DNA of 64,000 nt. Origin: Cheilinus undulatus. Lineage: Eukaryota > Chordata > Actinopteri > Labriformes > Labridae. The notes beneath the pieces were generated by a model, which did not search any database, was not told the origin of the DNA, and saw nothing but the letters and a program-made list of their open reading frames with translations. The translations under genes and the position numbers were made by a program. This document shows, piece after piece, positions 22,001 to 31,300 of this stretch (its first letter is position 1; every line of letters begins with the position of its first letter). The stretch is from assembly GCF_018320785.1 (NCBI RefSeq), contig NC_054867.1, positions 31,623,855 through 31,687,854 on the forward strand, given 5' to 3'.

Positions 22001-23929
22001 AATAGAGGAAGACAGTGGGATAATATTGAACCATTATAAGAGGTGAAACCGACACCAATAAATAAATACACTGATCCCAAATTTGACCTTTTAAGGGGTC
22101 ATTTAGTGTGCTTAAGTCAGTCTGATGATGTGTCATGATGTGATGTGCAGTTAGTTTATCATTACTGCAGAATTGCCGTATTGTGACATTAGCGAAGCTT
22201 CTGCTTATAGGTCACAGTGTTAATCTGCACATCACATGGAATATATCTAAACTGATCATTAGATTACCACATACAGGCACGGCTTAGTTATACACTAAAC
22301 TGTCACTGAGGCAAAACTATGTGATTAAAATAGCCCCATAATAAACTCCTGTGTGATAACAGCGTCCACTGCTCAGCTCTTGATAACATCTTTGCTGTTT
22401 AGGAGAACAAAATGATTTCAGATCATTTATAATTGGAGAAGGATGACAAAGGAAAAGAAGAATGCAGGCGTTCTACTGAAGTCACAACCGAATTATGAGA
22501 GGAAAAGCTGGTTCAATGTGAGTGCTGACAAAAAGTATGAATCTAGATGAATGCCTCCACACTCTGGCCTGTAACAACATTGAAGAATACTTTCCTGCAG
22601 CTCCTGGGACTCAAAGTCGGCTCATTCACAGAAACATTACATAAAACAGAATGGTGGGGACTGAATGTCACGTGGATGTTTTAAAGCATAATACTACATT
22701 AATATGAGAGTACAAAATACAACACTTAACCTTTAAAATATAATCCAGACGATACAATAATGCCCATAATTGCTGACTAGTTCATGTCAAAACGACATGT
22801 GCAGGAAGTTTGACAGGGAATGAGAAAAGGCAAAAACTGAGCAGTTATACATCAGCAATTCATAACTCATAATCACAGAACTGGATGTTAGGGAAGCTTT
22901 ATGCAGTTTAAAATTTTCATAATAGAAGTCCCTGGCCCCAGAGCTGATTTGATATTACAGGCTACATCTATGTGTACCAGATGTTACGCTATAGAAAAGA
23001 AATGAACACATATCATTACCTAAGTTAAATGTATATAGTTGTAATGCATTAATGCTCTGTTTGATGGGTAAAAGTTAAGACATAAAGGCTGCTGTCCCCT
23101 CTGAATGATGTTTTTGCCTCTGTAAAAGGGCTGACCACTGACAGTCTTTTTAGTACCCAACTTTGTTTAGCCTAAATAAAACAGTGTGACTTATTGCCAT
23201 GGAAACCATGGGCCTGTCGTTTAATGATAGTTGTCATGCTGCACTTAAACCCACCTGGAGTTCACACCACGCCACTTCCACCCACGTCTCGGTGTCCAGA
23301 CCTTTATAAACTGTCTTAAAGGAGCCTCTCCCCAGCTCAATGTCAAACTTGAGGAAGCGGCCCCCTGGTGAGGTGGACACCGCCTTCATCCCTGGCTCCT
23401 CTTCATTCTCATCGCTTCCTGCTTTGCCTGTGACGTCAGAGGGCACGACCTCTGCCTTTGGCTCGCTCACTCTTGTGCCCCCCTTCTCTTCCTCGGTGCT
23501 CGAGCTCTCCGTGACGCTGTCCTTTAAGCCCACCTGGCTCTCGGTGCTCGAGCTCTCCGGGAGGCACAGCCTGGCACCGTGCAGGGCCCGGGTCCGACTA
23601 CGGTCCACGATGGTCCGCAGGTCGATGTTGAGCACCGGGCTGCTGTTAACACACTCCTGGGTGTCAAGCGGCTGCTCCTCGGAGTCTGACATCCAGAGGC
23701 TCCGGCGGATGAACCTCTGGCGGACCAGCCCCTGGTAGTCGTTGGACGGGTAGGCGCTGGGGTCACTCGCCCCTCGCAGGGCTTCGTTCTGGATGTTGAC
23801 ATTGTGGTCCGTCCCGTTCTCATAGACAGGTCTGCGGGCATTGGCGTTAATGTCCGAGTCTAAATTAGGCGCTGAGGAAAACGTAGACACCAGTGGCGGG
23901 TCTTTTCTTGAATCTTCCGCCGAATCCAT
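225..23929 (-). CDS. wnk2: WNK lysine-deficient protein kinase 2, gene span, 3' end outside window
   Basis: Serine/threonine kinase that senses chloride/osmotic state and phosphorylates SPAK/OSR1, which then control NKCC/KCC cotransporters. Twenty-one coding exons (listed separately) sum to 5787 nt = 1929 codons with no frame break. Seen: kinase domain from about residue 191, with the catalytic lysine moved into the glycine loop (GRGSFK, K205) and a cysteine (C222) where other kinases have lysine; catalytic loop HRDLKCDN (D321); DLG instead of DFG (340-342); activation-loop serines S350 and S354. A PF2-like domain follows (about 439-545) and a second PF2-like domain at 1475-1560. WNK2 rather than WNK1/3/4 is favoured by motifs such as [27 protein letters not shown] and [14 protein letters not shown] and by synteny with ninj1. 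The C-terminal coiled coil and last exons are left of base 1; bases 1-224 are intron. Confidence 0.95.
1285..1446 (-). CDS. wnk2: wnk2 exon 20
   Basis: Begins [20 protein letters not shown]; acceptor gttgcag chosen over an upstream ttaacag because it gives the conserved NVLHTGKRW join. Remainder is Thr/Ser/Gln-rich, ends phase 1 at donor gtgaat. Confidence 0.92.
1562..1604 (-). CDS. wnk2: wnk2 exon 19 (43 nt)
   Basis: [14 protein letters not shown] plus a split codon. The [13 protein letters not shown] junction with the next exon reproduces the WNK2 family sequence exactly, fixing both splice sites. Acceptor ccacag, donor gtaaaa. Confidence 0.88.
1778..1948 (-). CDS. wnk2: wnk2 exon 18 (second PF2-like domain, second half)
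   Basis: 57 codons: [20 protein letters not shown] then [16 protein letters not shown] and a serine-rich tail ending LVGE. Acceptor tgcag, donor gtaaga, phase 0/0. Confidence 0.93.
2025..2141 (-). CDS. wnk2: wnk2 exon 17 (second PF2-like domain, first half)
   Basis: 39 codons: [20 protein letters not shown] then [19 protein letters not shown]. Very strongly conserved across WNKs; mirrors FTFDL-EVAQEM of the first PF2 domain. Donor gttagt. Confidence 0.95.
2226..2388 (-). CDS. wnk2: wnk2 exon 16 (basic segment before second PF2-like domain)
   Basis: Residues 1420-1474: [20 protein letters not shown], then [20 protein letters not shown] and KPKLSMLN. It aligns with the conserved basic KHHR/RTRSRQE block in WNK2. 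Acceptor ttatag, donor gtgagt, ends phase 0. Confidence 0.92.
2481..2530 (-). CDS. wnk2: wnk2 exon 15
   Basis: 50 nt, [16 protein letters not shown] plus a split Ser codon. Acceptor atcag, donor gtatgt, ends phase 2. Located immediately before the basic exon, as in mammalian WNK2 order. Confidence 0.8.
2910..3542 (-). CDS. wnk2: wnk2 exon 14 (QAP-repeat region)
   Basis: 211 codons, [20 protein letters not shown] to QQEPCIE. Short degenerate repeats of Q-A-P and P-V-S-V recur (for example [19 protein letters not shown]). Acceptor tttctag, donor gtactg, phase 0/0. Low complexity; likely fast-evolving linker. Confidence 0.85.
3689..4111 (-). CDS. wnk2: wnk2 exon 13 (Pro/Ser-rich)
   Basis: 141 codons, [20 protein letters not shown] to [10 protein letters not shown]. 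Acceptor ttccccag, donor gtgaat, phase 0/0. Disordered proline/serine region typical of the middle of WNK1/2/3; no domain visible. Confidence 0.85.
4268..4384 (-). CDS. wnk2: wnk2 exon 12
   Basis: 39 codons, [20 protein letters not shown] then a proline-rich end [12 protein letters not shown]. Acceptor tttctaag, donor gtgtgt, phase 0/0. A second possible acceptor (cacctaag) lies further in. Confidence 0.72.
4592..4630 (-). CDS. wnk2: wnk2 micro-exon 11
   Basis: 39 nt, 13 codons ([13 protein letters not shown]), phase 0 at both ends. A good pyrimidine tract runs into acceptor tacaag; an alternative acceptor 12 nt inside (ctccag) would give 9 codons. Donor gtaaag. Probably alternatively spliced; confidence is limited by its size. 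Confidence 0.6.
4711..5772. mobile_element. Non-autonomous hAT transposon with perfect 8-bp target duplication
   Basis: Ends are CACAGGTATCAAACTC at left and GTTTGACACCCCTG at right (inverted, imperfect). The host octamer CCCTAGAT flanks both sides (4703-4710 and 5773-5780), a signature of hAT insertion. The interior is a degenerate roughly 40-bp tandem of the form TTTTATCTCATTTTTGACCT with no ORF. It lies in the wnk2 intron between exons 10 and 11. A same-family copy sits at about 37560-38245. Confidence 0.85.
6198..6320 (-). CDS. wnk2: wnk2 exon 10 (Pro/Ala/Gln-rich)
   Basis: 41 codons, residues 959-999 if exon 9 is included: [20 protein letters not shown] and so on to PGQEQ. Acceptor ctgacag, donor gtactg (weak at +4). 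Phase 0 at both ends. Too short to stand out as an ORF; accepted for splice signals, frame and composition. Confidence 0.75.
6985..7215. repeat. AGCTA-rich degenerate repeat in wnk2 intron
   Basis: Multiple copies of AGCTAACATAGCTA-like words (AGCTAACTTAGC, AGCTAACACAGC, AGCTAAATAAATAACATAGC) in an otherwise plain intron, similar in vocabulary to 14380-15720. Confidence 0.5.
7770..8534 (-). CDS. wnk2: wnk2 exon 9, large symmetrical cassette exon (HSN2-like candidate)
   Basis: 765 nt, 255 codons, phase 0 at both ends, no stop, so it can be skipped or included without changing frame. Starts [20 protein letters not shown] (acceptor ccaccag) and ends EGREDSL at donor gtatgt. Composition is rich in Ser, His, Arg and Leu, with two Cys pairs (CRVC, CKAC), unlike the Pro/Gln-rich neighbours. 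WNK1 carries a large neural cassette (HSN2) at about this place; I infer correspondence from position and symmetry, not from a remembered sequence match. The downstream acceptor also works with exon 8 directly. Confidence 0.75.
8633..8937 (-). CDS. wnk2: wnk2 exon 8 (glutamine-rich)
   Basis: Residues 602-703. Begins [20 protein letters not shown] and contains an imperfect tandem repeat of the type [10 protein letters not shown] (about four units, three of them starting QLH). Acceptor ttacag, donor gtgagt, enters at phase 1 and ends phase 0. Confidence 0.85.
9767..11795. mobile_element. Degenerate Tc1/mariner element, interrupted by a second transposon
   Basis: Inverted ends share CACCCCCTTGGATGTTTTAC (left) with GTAAAACATCCAAGGGGT (right, complement). 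On the minus strand, a transposase fragment near 11280-11410 reads [20 protein letters not shown] then [13 protein letters not shown] (Tc1 helix-turn-helix), and near 10140-10200 [12 protein letters not shown] (the DDE region). Stops and frameshifts make it a pseudogene. Without the nested insert it is about 1.3 kb. It ends 29 bp from the splice donor of wnk2 exon 7. A TA duplication is clear only on the left. Confidence 0.85.
10258..10978. mobile_element. Nested MITE-like element with TTA target duplication (Harbinger-type)
   Basis: 721 bp inside the Tc1 relic. Ends AGCTGGGTGTACACTGTGCG and the complement of CGCACAGTGTATACCTGCT form terminal inverted repeats. TTA flanks both ends (10255-10257, 10979-10981), as expected for PIF/Harbinger. 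Removing it rejoins the host transposon smoothly (CATTGTCTTA/CTGGAAAATAAA). It includes a GA microsatellite at about 10727-10745. No transposase. Confidence 0.8.
11825..12092 (-). CDS. wnk2: wnk2 exon 7 (end of PF2 domain)
   Basis: Residues 513-602. Starts [20 protein letters not shown] then [11 protein letters not shown], matching the end of the PF2 domain; the rest is unstructured. Donor gtaagaag lies at 11824. A Tc1-type transposon relic ends only 29 bp downstream of this donor (see 9767-11795). Confidence 0.92.
12507..12825. repeat. Dispersed teleost repeat (CCATCCATCC...GGGTACACCCTGGA...)
   Basis: Starts with CCATCCATCCATTTTTTATA, then GCGGGGTACACCCTGGACGG, GGAAGCCGGAGTACCCGGAG and AGAACCCACGCATGCA, ending CTTGCTGTGAGGCAACAGTG. 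I recognise this as a very common interspersed repeat of percomorph fish, probably the 3' end of a LINE, but I am unsure of the family. In the wnk2 intron between exons 6 and 7. Confidence 0.65.
13424..13643 (-). CDS. wnk2: wnk2 exon 6 (kinase end and PF2-like autoinhibitory domain)
   Basis: Residues 439-512: [20 protein letters not shown] closes the kinase domain; then [20 protein letters not shown] and [19 protein letters not shown] form the PF2/RFXV-peptide-binding fold known to autoinhibit WNK1. Ends phase 0 after VAQEM at donor gtaggt. Confidence 0.95.
13882..13970 (-). CDS. wnk2: wnk2 exon 5 (kinase C-lobe)
   Basis: Residues 410-439: [20 protein letters not shown] followed by [10 protein letters not shown]. 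Acceptor tttag, donor gtaagt, ends phase 2. No open reading frame this short would be flagged alone; frame and family alignment identify it. Confidence 0.93.
13971..16025. repeat. wnk2 intron 4 with degenerate GCTAGC/TGTTAGCAAAC repeats
   Basis: From about 14380 to 15720 short motifs such as GCTAGCATA, ATGTTAGCAAACT and ACTAGCTAGCATATGCTAA recur dozens of times at irregular spacing. No clean period. A similar cluster lies at 6985-7215. Nothing coding seen. Confidence 0.5.
16026..16183 (-). CDS. wnk2: wnk2 exon 4 (kinase C-lobe, APE region)
   Basis: Residues 357-409, beginning [20 protein letters not shown] and ending [11 protein letters not shown]. Two overlapping GT donors exist; gtgagt at 16025-16020 restores phase 0 with exon 5. 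The [12 protein letters not shown] wording favours WNK2. Confidence 0.95.
16707..16927 (-). CDS. wnk2: wnk2 exon 3 (catalytic loop, DLG, activation loop)
   Basis: Residues 283-357: [20 protein letters not shown], then HRDLKCDN (catalytic D321) and [20 protein letters not shown]. WNKs use DLG rather than DFG; the nearby leucines form the chloride pocket in WNK1. S354 corresponds to the autophosphorylated activation-loop serine. Donor gttagt, ends phase 1. Confidence 0.96.
17467..17639 (-). CDS. wnk2: wnk2 exon 2 (kinase N-lobe)
   Basis: Residues 226-283: [20 protein letters not shown] then [14 protein letters not shown] and [14 protein letters not shown]. It holds the alphaC glutamate region and the hinge. 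Acceptor ccag, donor gtgagt, ends phase 2. Intron 1 before it is about 5.6 kb. Confidence 0.95.
17640..23254 (-). other. wnk2 intron 1, largest visible wnk2 intron
   Basis: About 5.6 kb, AT-rich, bounded by donor gtgggt and acceptor ccag. Contains a repeat-bearing block at 20451-21832 (listed). I saw no extra exon, RNA gene or conserved element in the rest. Confidence 0.7.
20451..21832. repeat. Transposon-like block with inverted ends and an internal direct duplication
   Basis: The left end GGCCAAGATTCTAATAGTTT resembles the reverse complement of the right end (GACCAAGGTTATTATAGTCA), suggesting terminal inverted repeats. T-rich TTAGTTTTAGTT tracts lie just inside both ends. In the middle, a unit starting GGACACCTCACTGGC at about 20926 recurs at about 21169 (offset about 244 bp, clearly diverged). 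No coding capacity; class uncertain. Confidence 0.5.
23255..23929 (-). CDS. wnk2: wnk2 exon 1 (start codon, N-terminal tail, glycine loop)
   Basis: Residues 1-225. ATG is the complement of 23927-23929. A low-complexity acidic/serine-rich tail contains [17 protein letters not shown] (about 70-86), like the RFLRRS segment in mammalian WNK2 N-termini. The kinase domain opens at [20 protein letters not shown]. The exon ends exactly after WCELQ (phase 0) at donor gtgggt. GC-rich relative to the AT-rich introns around it. Confidence 0.95.
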
Positions 23930-24450
23930 CCCGGTAACTTGTTAAACACTTACCGGTGACATGGTGCAGGGAGGAGAATGAGCACGCGCCTCCCCGCTGG
24001 TGGGAGAGTTTGCTGCCTACCTGCAGCTCGCGCATGCAGTGACGCAGTTCTCCAGCTCAGGATGTATGGCCTTATAAGTCTCGTGTTTGTTTAGGACACA
24101 GAACATCCCCGCAAAACGTCCCGCTTGGAGGGTGCGTGCATTAGTCCCTGCCACCTCACGCGCCGGTGCACCTTGCTGCAATACAGCGCAGATCCTCAAC
24201 TTACGCCTGATGTCATTCTCACGTAAACACTTCCCTCCACATTGCATAAGATCCCTCCTCGATACAAATGTGATTGTTCCGCGAATAAATCACTGGCGAC
24301 AGTGGACAGGCCGGGATGTTTAGGCTGTGCCACGCGCTAATCCCCCCCCCCAAAGACACGTCACGGGACGAAGTGCGCAGCTGTCATCCATGTAAACACG
24401 CACCGAGCCGGGACCCGGTTCATACAAATAAATCGCAGGTGTTCCGGGTT
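23930..24450 (-). promoter_or_regulatory. wnk2: wnk2 5'UTR and promoter, CpG-rich
   Basis: Sequence upstream of the wnk2 ATG is markedly richer in G+C and CpG than the flanks and lacks long ORFs in the sense frame. No TATA box is evident. Further up (24720-24760, minus sense) an ATTGG box sits near a GC-box-like GGGGCGTGG. Transcription start not determinable by eye. Confidence 0.45.
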
Positions 24451-27400
24451 GAGACGTGAATGAGTTCCATTAAGCGTCAGCTCCTCTTCATCCTTCCTTT
24501 AACCATCCTAACGCACTTCTATCTCCCTTCAGTGTCGCTGAGAAGCGGAGTGCAGGATGGATTGAAGCTTATCAGATTATGCCACTGCGGCACACTTTCC
24601 CTCAGGTTTAGGCAGGAAGCTCCCAGCGTATCTCTTACCCAGCTGATACCACTGTTGTCTTCCAGATATTTTTTTTATCTTGTCTTATCTGGTGTTTGAG
24701 GAAAAGTATATTATTTCACGGCACAGCCCACGCCCCTAGCAACAACTCGTATCCAATAAGTCTTCACGCTTTTAGGCGGCACCCTCATCCTCCTGTGACA
24801 CAGGCTGCATGGTCCACACCACTGTCCGCCCTCCCTGTGACGCGCTAAGCCTCCAATGAGCATGTCTGCTAAACCTACCCAGCACAAGGGACGGTGCAAA
24901 GAATTATGGGCCACCGGATAAGATGCACTGGCCCCCACCTTAATATCACTCATCCAAACTAAGCCTGAGGAGGGAGGAGAGTGCAAATGCTTTCAATAAA
25001 ACTCATACACACACTGTTTAAGTCATTGTATGCTATAAATCGATTAAGACATGTTTTTATATTATTAGCATGTCTATTATTAGTTGCACTACTTTCTTGT
25101 ATATTAGTGTATCAGTGCACTTGCAGGCTGTTACTTGTTGTGTGCACCAATTTTATTTGCTAGTAATCCAAGTTAAAAATTAGACATTAAAGCCTTTTCT
25201 AAACAGGCAGACATCCACTTATAAAGTCACTTCTCTTTGTAAAATAAAAAAATATTAACAGCAATATAGTGACATAGCAAATATGTAGATTAAAATTTCT
25301 TCGCTTAGTTTTTGCTGGTTTGGAAACACACTGATATTTATGAGTCATTCAACAGAAAAGAGCATTTTTAGGGTTGCAAGGTCTAAAAAAAAACCGCCCT
25401 TCTTAACACTTTAACTTTTTCCACATTATTAGATAACTTAATGGCTCCTTGAATTGCATAAATGAAACCTTTTTCAGTCTTTTTCGGCATTTACTTAGCA
25501 TACACCATATTTTTGTCATTGATTTTACCTTAGCAATATTTAATAGTTTTTATATGTTATGTATTAGGGACACCCTTAAAGATTAAAAAAAAAGATGATA
25601 TGTTCAATTTTTTTAAAAGAGAGGACAGGAAGCATGGCCAGGATGAGGATGCTACCAGGAGGAAGGTAACACCATTGACAGTAACACCAGTGACATTTTT
25701 CCAGAAAAAAAAAAAAAATCATTTTACAAAAATGCTGCTACATGGAATCAAACCACAAATTGCTAATCAGGATATACTACCAACATTATGATATTTGATC
25801 TATTTGTGATCTATTTTAGGACAATATTCTGACAAAACAGTGGGTCACACCAGTGAGGCTGTCTAAAAGCTTCATGTGAAATCAGGAGATTAAAATAAAG
25901 AATTAAAATAAAGAAATGACTCTAAAGAATAATTACTCTCATGATATAGTTTATGATATTTATTTAACATTTTGTTGTTTTATGTCTTTTACATCATATA
26001 CTCGATGGCCATGTGTATATTTTGCTTTTTGAATGGCAGAAAAATTACATTTTCACCTTAAAATACTGTCCTTACCATGTACAACTGTTGGATAGGCATT
26101 TTTGTAGTGCCTGTTATCTATAGAACAGGTTAAAATAAATACATATTAAAGAATACATCACTCAAGAAGGTATAATTATTCAAATAATGTTTTTTTTTTC
26201 TTTGTTAAAATAAAAAATAATTCATTAATCAAGACTAGGGACAAAAATGCAGCTTTCAGTAGAATGACCCTGTTGTTTCCTCTTCATGAGCCACAAAAAC
26301 AAACGAGATCATCAGCAAAAAGACTGGCTGTGTTTATAATTATTTCTAATGGCTGAAACTACTGCCGTGGAGGGTAGGTGTCAAAAAGCATTAAACTGCA
26401 CACACTACAGAGACAGATGTGGCAAAGTTTCTGGTTGAATGGTAGCCTACATCCTGTCGTATGACACAGGGATAGATTTCTTTAAATATAGGGTTTTTAA
26501 AAGACAAAATAATTTCAAGAGTTACGTCTGGCTGCTAACATTGACAAAAAAATGTAAAGGTCCAGGGAATTTGAATACAAAAGAATAAGAGGATTGCTTT
26601 CCCAGAGGAACACTCAAACCCTCTAAGAGTTTAGACTGCAGCTTTGCCCTTAAGCCACAGAATGCTGACCTCATTCATGTTTTTTGTTTGTTTTGTTTTT
26701 GGTGAAAAATAAAAGCTAGTGATCCATATTGTAATTCTCTGGCCTATTAATGACTTGGCGCTGCCATCTTTTTTGAAACTTTTTTTCATACAAAACCAAA
26801 GAGTTAGAAGACCAGGAGAAGATACTTCAGATAAGAAAAAGACATCAAATCTTTACTAAATGCCTCGGTGGTGCCTCTTTCTCCATAGGGGAAACTCACA
26901 AAAAAGCTTTTAAAACTTTATGGGGTCAACCTTGAAGGTCAATTTTGCCCTGATGTCAGGGAAACAGTGAGAATAAAAGGACAAATTCAGGAGATCAGGC
27001 CTTGGGTGGTCGGGTTTACAATACGGTTTATAAATGTGGCAACTGGAGTGTAGCCCTATTTTCACTTTGTCTGATTTAGAGATGACCAAGACTACAAGCA
27101 TTTAATAAAAACATACAGTTCATACTGAAGTTTTCTCTTCCCAAACTGGCTTAAAAACCACTTTCTCTTTAAAGAGTGGATCATGGGACTGAATTAAAAT
27201 TAACTCTTCAGGTGTCACGGTTCCATTTCGCATGATCAACTGATCTATTTGTTTATCTTCTTAGCTACGAATCCAATTAGCCAGCATGTGTTACTCAAGA
27301 ATGGATTTAATAAAAGCCAGATTTAGCTTTTACCCAACGGTGCTTTAGTCCTCTCAGAGGCCATGTATATTACATCTCACACTTTTTGAGGTATTTTAAA

Positions 27401-28070
27401 CCAATGAACTATCAAAATCATTAGGACTATGTGGTCCTGTCAAAGGATTTATGTAAATCCAGTTTAACCCAAAATATTGTTGTATTTTGGACCAAAAAAT
27501 ATTAAGACCAGAAAATACAGAGCAAAGTTTAAGTGGAAAAATGTAGAATTTTGTAATCTGAGTGTTAGTGATATGTAGGCATAAGAAAATTTTAGGGATT
27601 TTTTTCCCTTCAGGATACGTCCAACTCTATTTTTGCACCAGTTTGGTAGAATTGCACGTTACGTTATACAGATGTGTCTTTACTGTGTTATACAGTTAAA
27701 TTGACCCACTCTCCTCATATAAGGACATATTTTTAACTACATGTTGTTGGGATACAGCCTTCAGTTCCTTTCAGGTCGTATAAATCCCAAATAAGTAGGA
27801 AATATTAAAAATGCATTACAAACGAAAGCTCGAGTCTCATGAGGTTTAAGCATAGTTACATCAGCCTGTAGTACCATATCAACCCACAGGGTGGCAGCAG
27901 AGAGAAGGAGCAGTGTCCCGTCTGTGGATGCAACTGAACTACAGTCCAAGTAAAGCCCCAGACTCCCAGACAATGCGTGCCGGTTTCAGTTCTAGTGTGG
28001 GAAAACACCCCATTATTATTGATTCCACTGAGGAGCTGGGCCTGCTCGCACTTCTCCAAACAGCCCACAG
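24451..28070. other. Head-to-head intergenic region between wnk2 and ninj1
   Basis: About 3.6 kb separates the two divergent 5' ends. The part near wnk2 (to about 24960) is moderately GC-rich; 25000-27900 is AT-rich with poly-A runs and no ORF over 100 codons. No transposon ends recognised. Could hold shared enhancers; nothing in the bases proves it. Confidence 0.5.
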
Positions 28071-28253
28071 TTTATACAGGACAGCCGCCCCCATGGTGGA
28101 GGGGCGGTCTGCAGCTTTACACTCTCGTCGTCACGGCAGGCTTTTGTGTACAGACTGCGCCTAGAGCTGCCCGCGGGCAGGACCACCGACTTCAGTGAAG
28201 GACACACCATACAGAACCAAGGTTTCCGTGGTTTTACGTGTGTTTTTAGCAAA
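28071..28253 (+). promoter_or_regulatory. ninj1: ninj1 5'UTR/proximal promoter
   Basis: Local rise in G+C and CpG (GCCGCCCCCATGG, GAGGGGCGG, GCCCGCGGGC) directly upstream of the ninj1 ATG in otherwise AT-rich DNA. A GC-box-like GGGGCGG is present at about 28100. Start site not determinable. Confidence 0.45.
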
Positions 28254-28310
28254 ATGCCGATGGACAGCTTGGAAATGAACGGAGATGCTGACAGAAACGG
28301 CGAGGCAGAG
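28254..28310 (+). CDS. ninj1: ninj1 exon 1
   Basis: 19 codons, MPMDSLEMNGDADRNGEAE, ending phase 0 at donor gtaagg. The first ATG (28254) has A at -3; a second in-frame ATG is two codons on. Short acidic cytosolic/extracellular tail, poorly conserved as in other NINJ1s. Confidence 0.88.
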
Positions 28311-31300
28311 GTAAGGCACAGCGGGCGTCTCATAGAAAGCACAGCTGATTTATCCGTTAATGTCCACATATTTCCTGGTGAGGCTCAACCGGAGGGCAAT
28401 CAGCCAAAGAAATATTCCCCAGTTTAAATAGCAGATACCGGCTTCAGACAAAAATGGATGCCTCAGGTATTTGCATCTTCTCTCCCATCCTTTCAAACAT
28501 CCTTGTCTCGTTAAATGAAAGCCAAAGTGACTGAACAAGTGTCGCGTAGTCTGAATTCCTGAAGCTAACGGGACCGGTTAGCGGCTTTGGATTAGCTCTA
28601 GTTTACACTAGTTGGAGAAGTTTCAACAAGTGACTGTGTTATCTGATGCCTCAATCACTTTGCTGTCTACTGCAGAGTCAGCTTACACATAATGACAGAC
28701 GATACGGATGACCATGTGGGTGCTGGGTACAATCCAGGCTCTGTTAATGAGTCCAGGGGGTTCAGCTCAGTCGGACAAAGGCTAGGATTTGACCACAAGG
28801 GTTCAAAGTTTAACTTTGGATCCAAGAATGTAAATAGAAACTTAATGGTTTCTCCTCAACAACACATGTTTGTATTGTGTGGGGAAAATGTGATCTAAGG
28901 CGCTAACACCACGATAATACCTGGTATTTTATAGCGTCTTTATCAAACAGCTATAAAACGATAGCTACTAGGTACCCTTTGTAATTAAAAGTGATAATTA
29001 GTTGCAACTGGTCATAACTGCAGGTCAACTCCCCTTTATTGTTTGATAAACTTTGGTAAAAACAGTAATTAACAGTTAAATGAATTCTTCGACAGCTATG
29101 GAAGCCCTAAGAGGACACACATCCATAAATCCAGTATATTTCATTCTTTTTCCCCTTAAGAGATCAGCTCATTTTTGTCACAATAACACTAGTTTCCCAC
29201 TTAAAATAGTTAATTTCGCAAGATCTTGAGAAAAAGACAGAAATTTATGCCATATCACAGAAAAAAAAATCTTGTCATCCTGAGATAACAAAATAAACAA
29301 GTCAAGGTCTTAAGAAAACAACTGAAATGTAGCTACCTATTATCACAGGAAAAAATTCATGGATGCCTGTCCTCTTAGGGCTTCTGTAGATTCAAATTAA
29401 TACGTCATTTTTACTTGGTTCTGAATTAAATTTGAAATTAAAAATCTTCAGCAACTGATTTTATTTGTTAAAAAATGGAATATGTCATGTTTGGACTCTT
29501 GATGCTTGAGTTTAAATCTTTTCTTTCTTCATAGTAGAAGGACAAGAAATAGATAATTGATACAAGATGAGTCATCATTTCTAAACTTGATTATATACTG
29601 ATGTCTATGTTGGTAATGCCTTCTTACAGCTTTGAATGTGGTTCTAGGTAGGAACTTGTCAGAAGGCGGCTATGGTTACTGAGTAAACTATTGTAACTAT
29701 AGTATTTAAAGCTCTCATACAGTGATAAAAAAGTCTTTATTTTAGGTTTGTTGTATGACCAGCCACTGTGTTCTGAACCACCAGGCCAAATTTGAGTCAT
29801 GTAAAACATCTCTCGGTTTATCTATAGGCGCCACTTTCAGTCTTAGTATTTAATTTTAAAGGGCATTAAATGTGATTCAAACATTGAACAGATAGTTCTG
29901 TTTTCAAAATTAGAGTATATTTAATGTTTGTTGGTCAATGCAAGAACTCAGCAGAGGGTGTTGGCTGAACTGTTGCAAATGCTAGCTCAGCTAGTTACTT
30001 TTTTAAAATTTTTGCTGACCGGGCCTGCTAATTAGCTGGGACTGAGCCGCAGCAGCGCTTCTGTCTGAACCAGACGTCGTGTCTCAGCCAAACAAGTGCA
30101 GAGAGCAACACTAAAAGCTTTCTGTGACAGAAAAAAATGTTCTCGCTCTACTCCCGCTCTGTTTCGGCATGGCTTTCCGATCATGGCGCTGGGCTTGTCC
30201 ATGTTGTCCGCCGATTGCTGTTAGCTTGGATGTCGCTGTAAGACCGCTGCTGTTTACTCCGACCTGGGCCGCTGTTCTTGTTGAATCCAGAGCACAGCAG
30301 AAGCGTCACGCTCCTCTCCTCTCCTCCTCGTCTGCTTTCAAGTGACACACACAAATTTTTTTTTGAATAAACACTTCAATAAGAGTTAGTGATTGATTTA
30401 ATTTTAGTACAAACTTACTACCATAAAGACTTATATCTGACAAAAAAATGTATCTCCAGTGACATTGTCCGTCTCTATCAGTGAAGTCTGACACGTCTCT
30501 GTAGTGTTTCATATGTACACAGAGAAGGGCTTTATTAAGAGGAGAGCAAGAGGACGGCATATAGCTATGTACATTTAAGAAGCCACAATAAATTTGGCTC
30601 AAAAAATAACAATAATGACAAAATCACTCTGCCAGTCAGGCATTTCAACAGGCATCCCAGATAGTTGCGGTCAACCATATCTACTAGGTTTTTAGCTAGT
30701 CTTGTTTCCATGTATTGAGTCACATACATACAATACAAACACATTGCATTCAGACAGGGGTTGTAGAACAGCCTACTGATGTAACAAAATAATCATGCTA
30801 TCCCTGTTCTTTGTATTAAACCAGGATAGCACGGCATCATCTAAGAACCACTAGAATTATTGATTGGCAGCTGTGAGGAAATATTGGACATCTCTATAGT
30901 GTTTTCACACATGCACTCCTTAGGACTGGCTGCCGTGAGATCTTCCTGACTTGCTAGCTTACATATGCATACCAGTACCTGTATGCTAGGATGGGGATGT
31001 GGGGAAGTAGGGCATGACAAATAAATTATGGTGAGTAATTGGTGGATGAAGGAGAAGAGTCCAGCACTGAATGACGGTTTCTGCCTTTATCAGTGCAATG
31101 TGTAATCAAACTGATCTACAGTATCAACAGACAAGTGGTGAGAAACATACTTGCAAAAGTATGAAGCAGCTTTCCTGAATATTTCCTGCTGACTTAATTC
31201 AGATCTTACTGGCAGGAAACCCTCTGGGTAAAGTCAGGTTCAAAGATTCACTTGCATGTATTTAGTCATGAAGCTCATCCTTACATTTTAGGGATATTTT

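Noticed and set aside
23340-23738. 132-codon plus-strand ORF opposite wnk2 exon 1
   Set aside because: Antisense shadow of a GC-rich coding exon; the minus frame carries the conserved kinase start and N-terminal tail.
27889-27903. Second CTCF-like motif near ninj1 (CCACAGGGTGGCAG)
   Set aside because: Two mismatches to the core consensus; too weak to call.
28146-28253. Upstream in-frame extension of ninj1
   Set aside because: Frame is open but lacks an ATG before 28254 and does not resemble NINJ1 N-termini; treated as 5'UTR.
30010-30330. GC-richer island in ninj1 intron 1 as an alternative first exon
   Set aside because: No donor at a phase compatible with exon 2 and no NINJ1-like coding sequence could be read.
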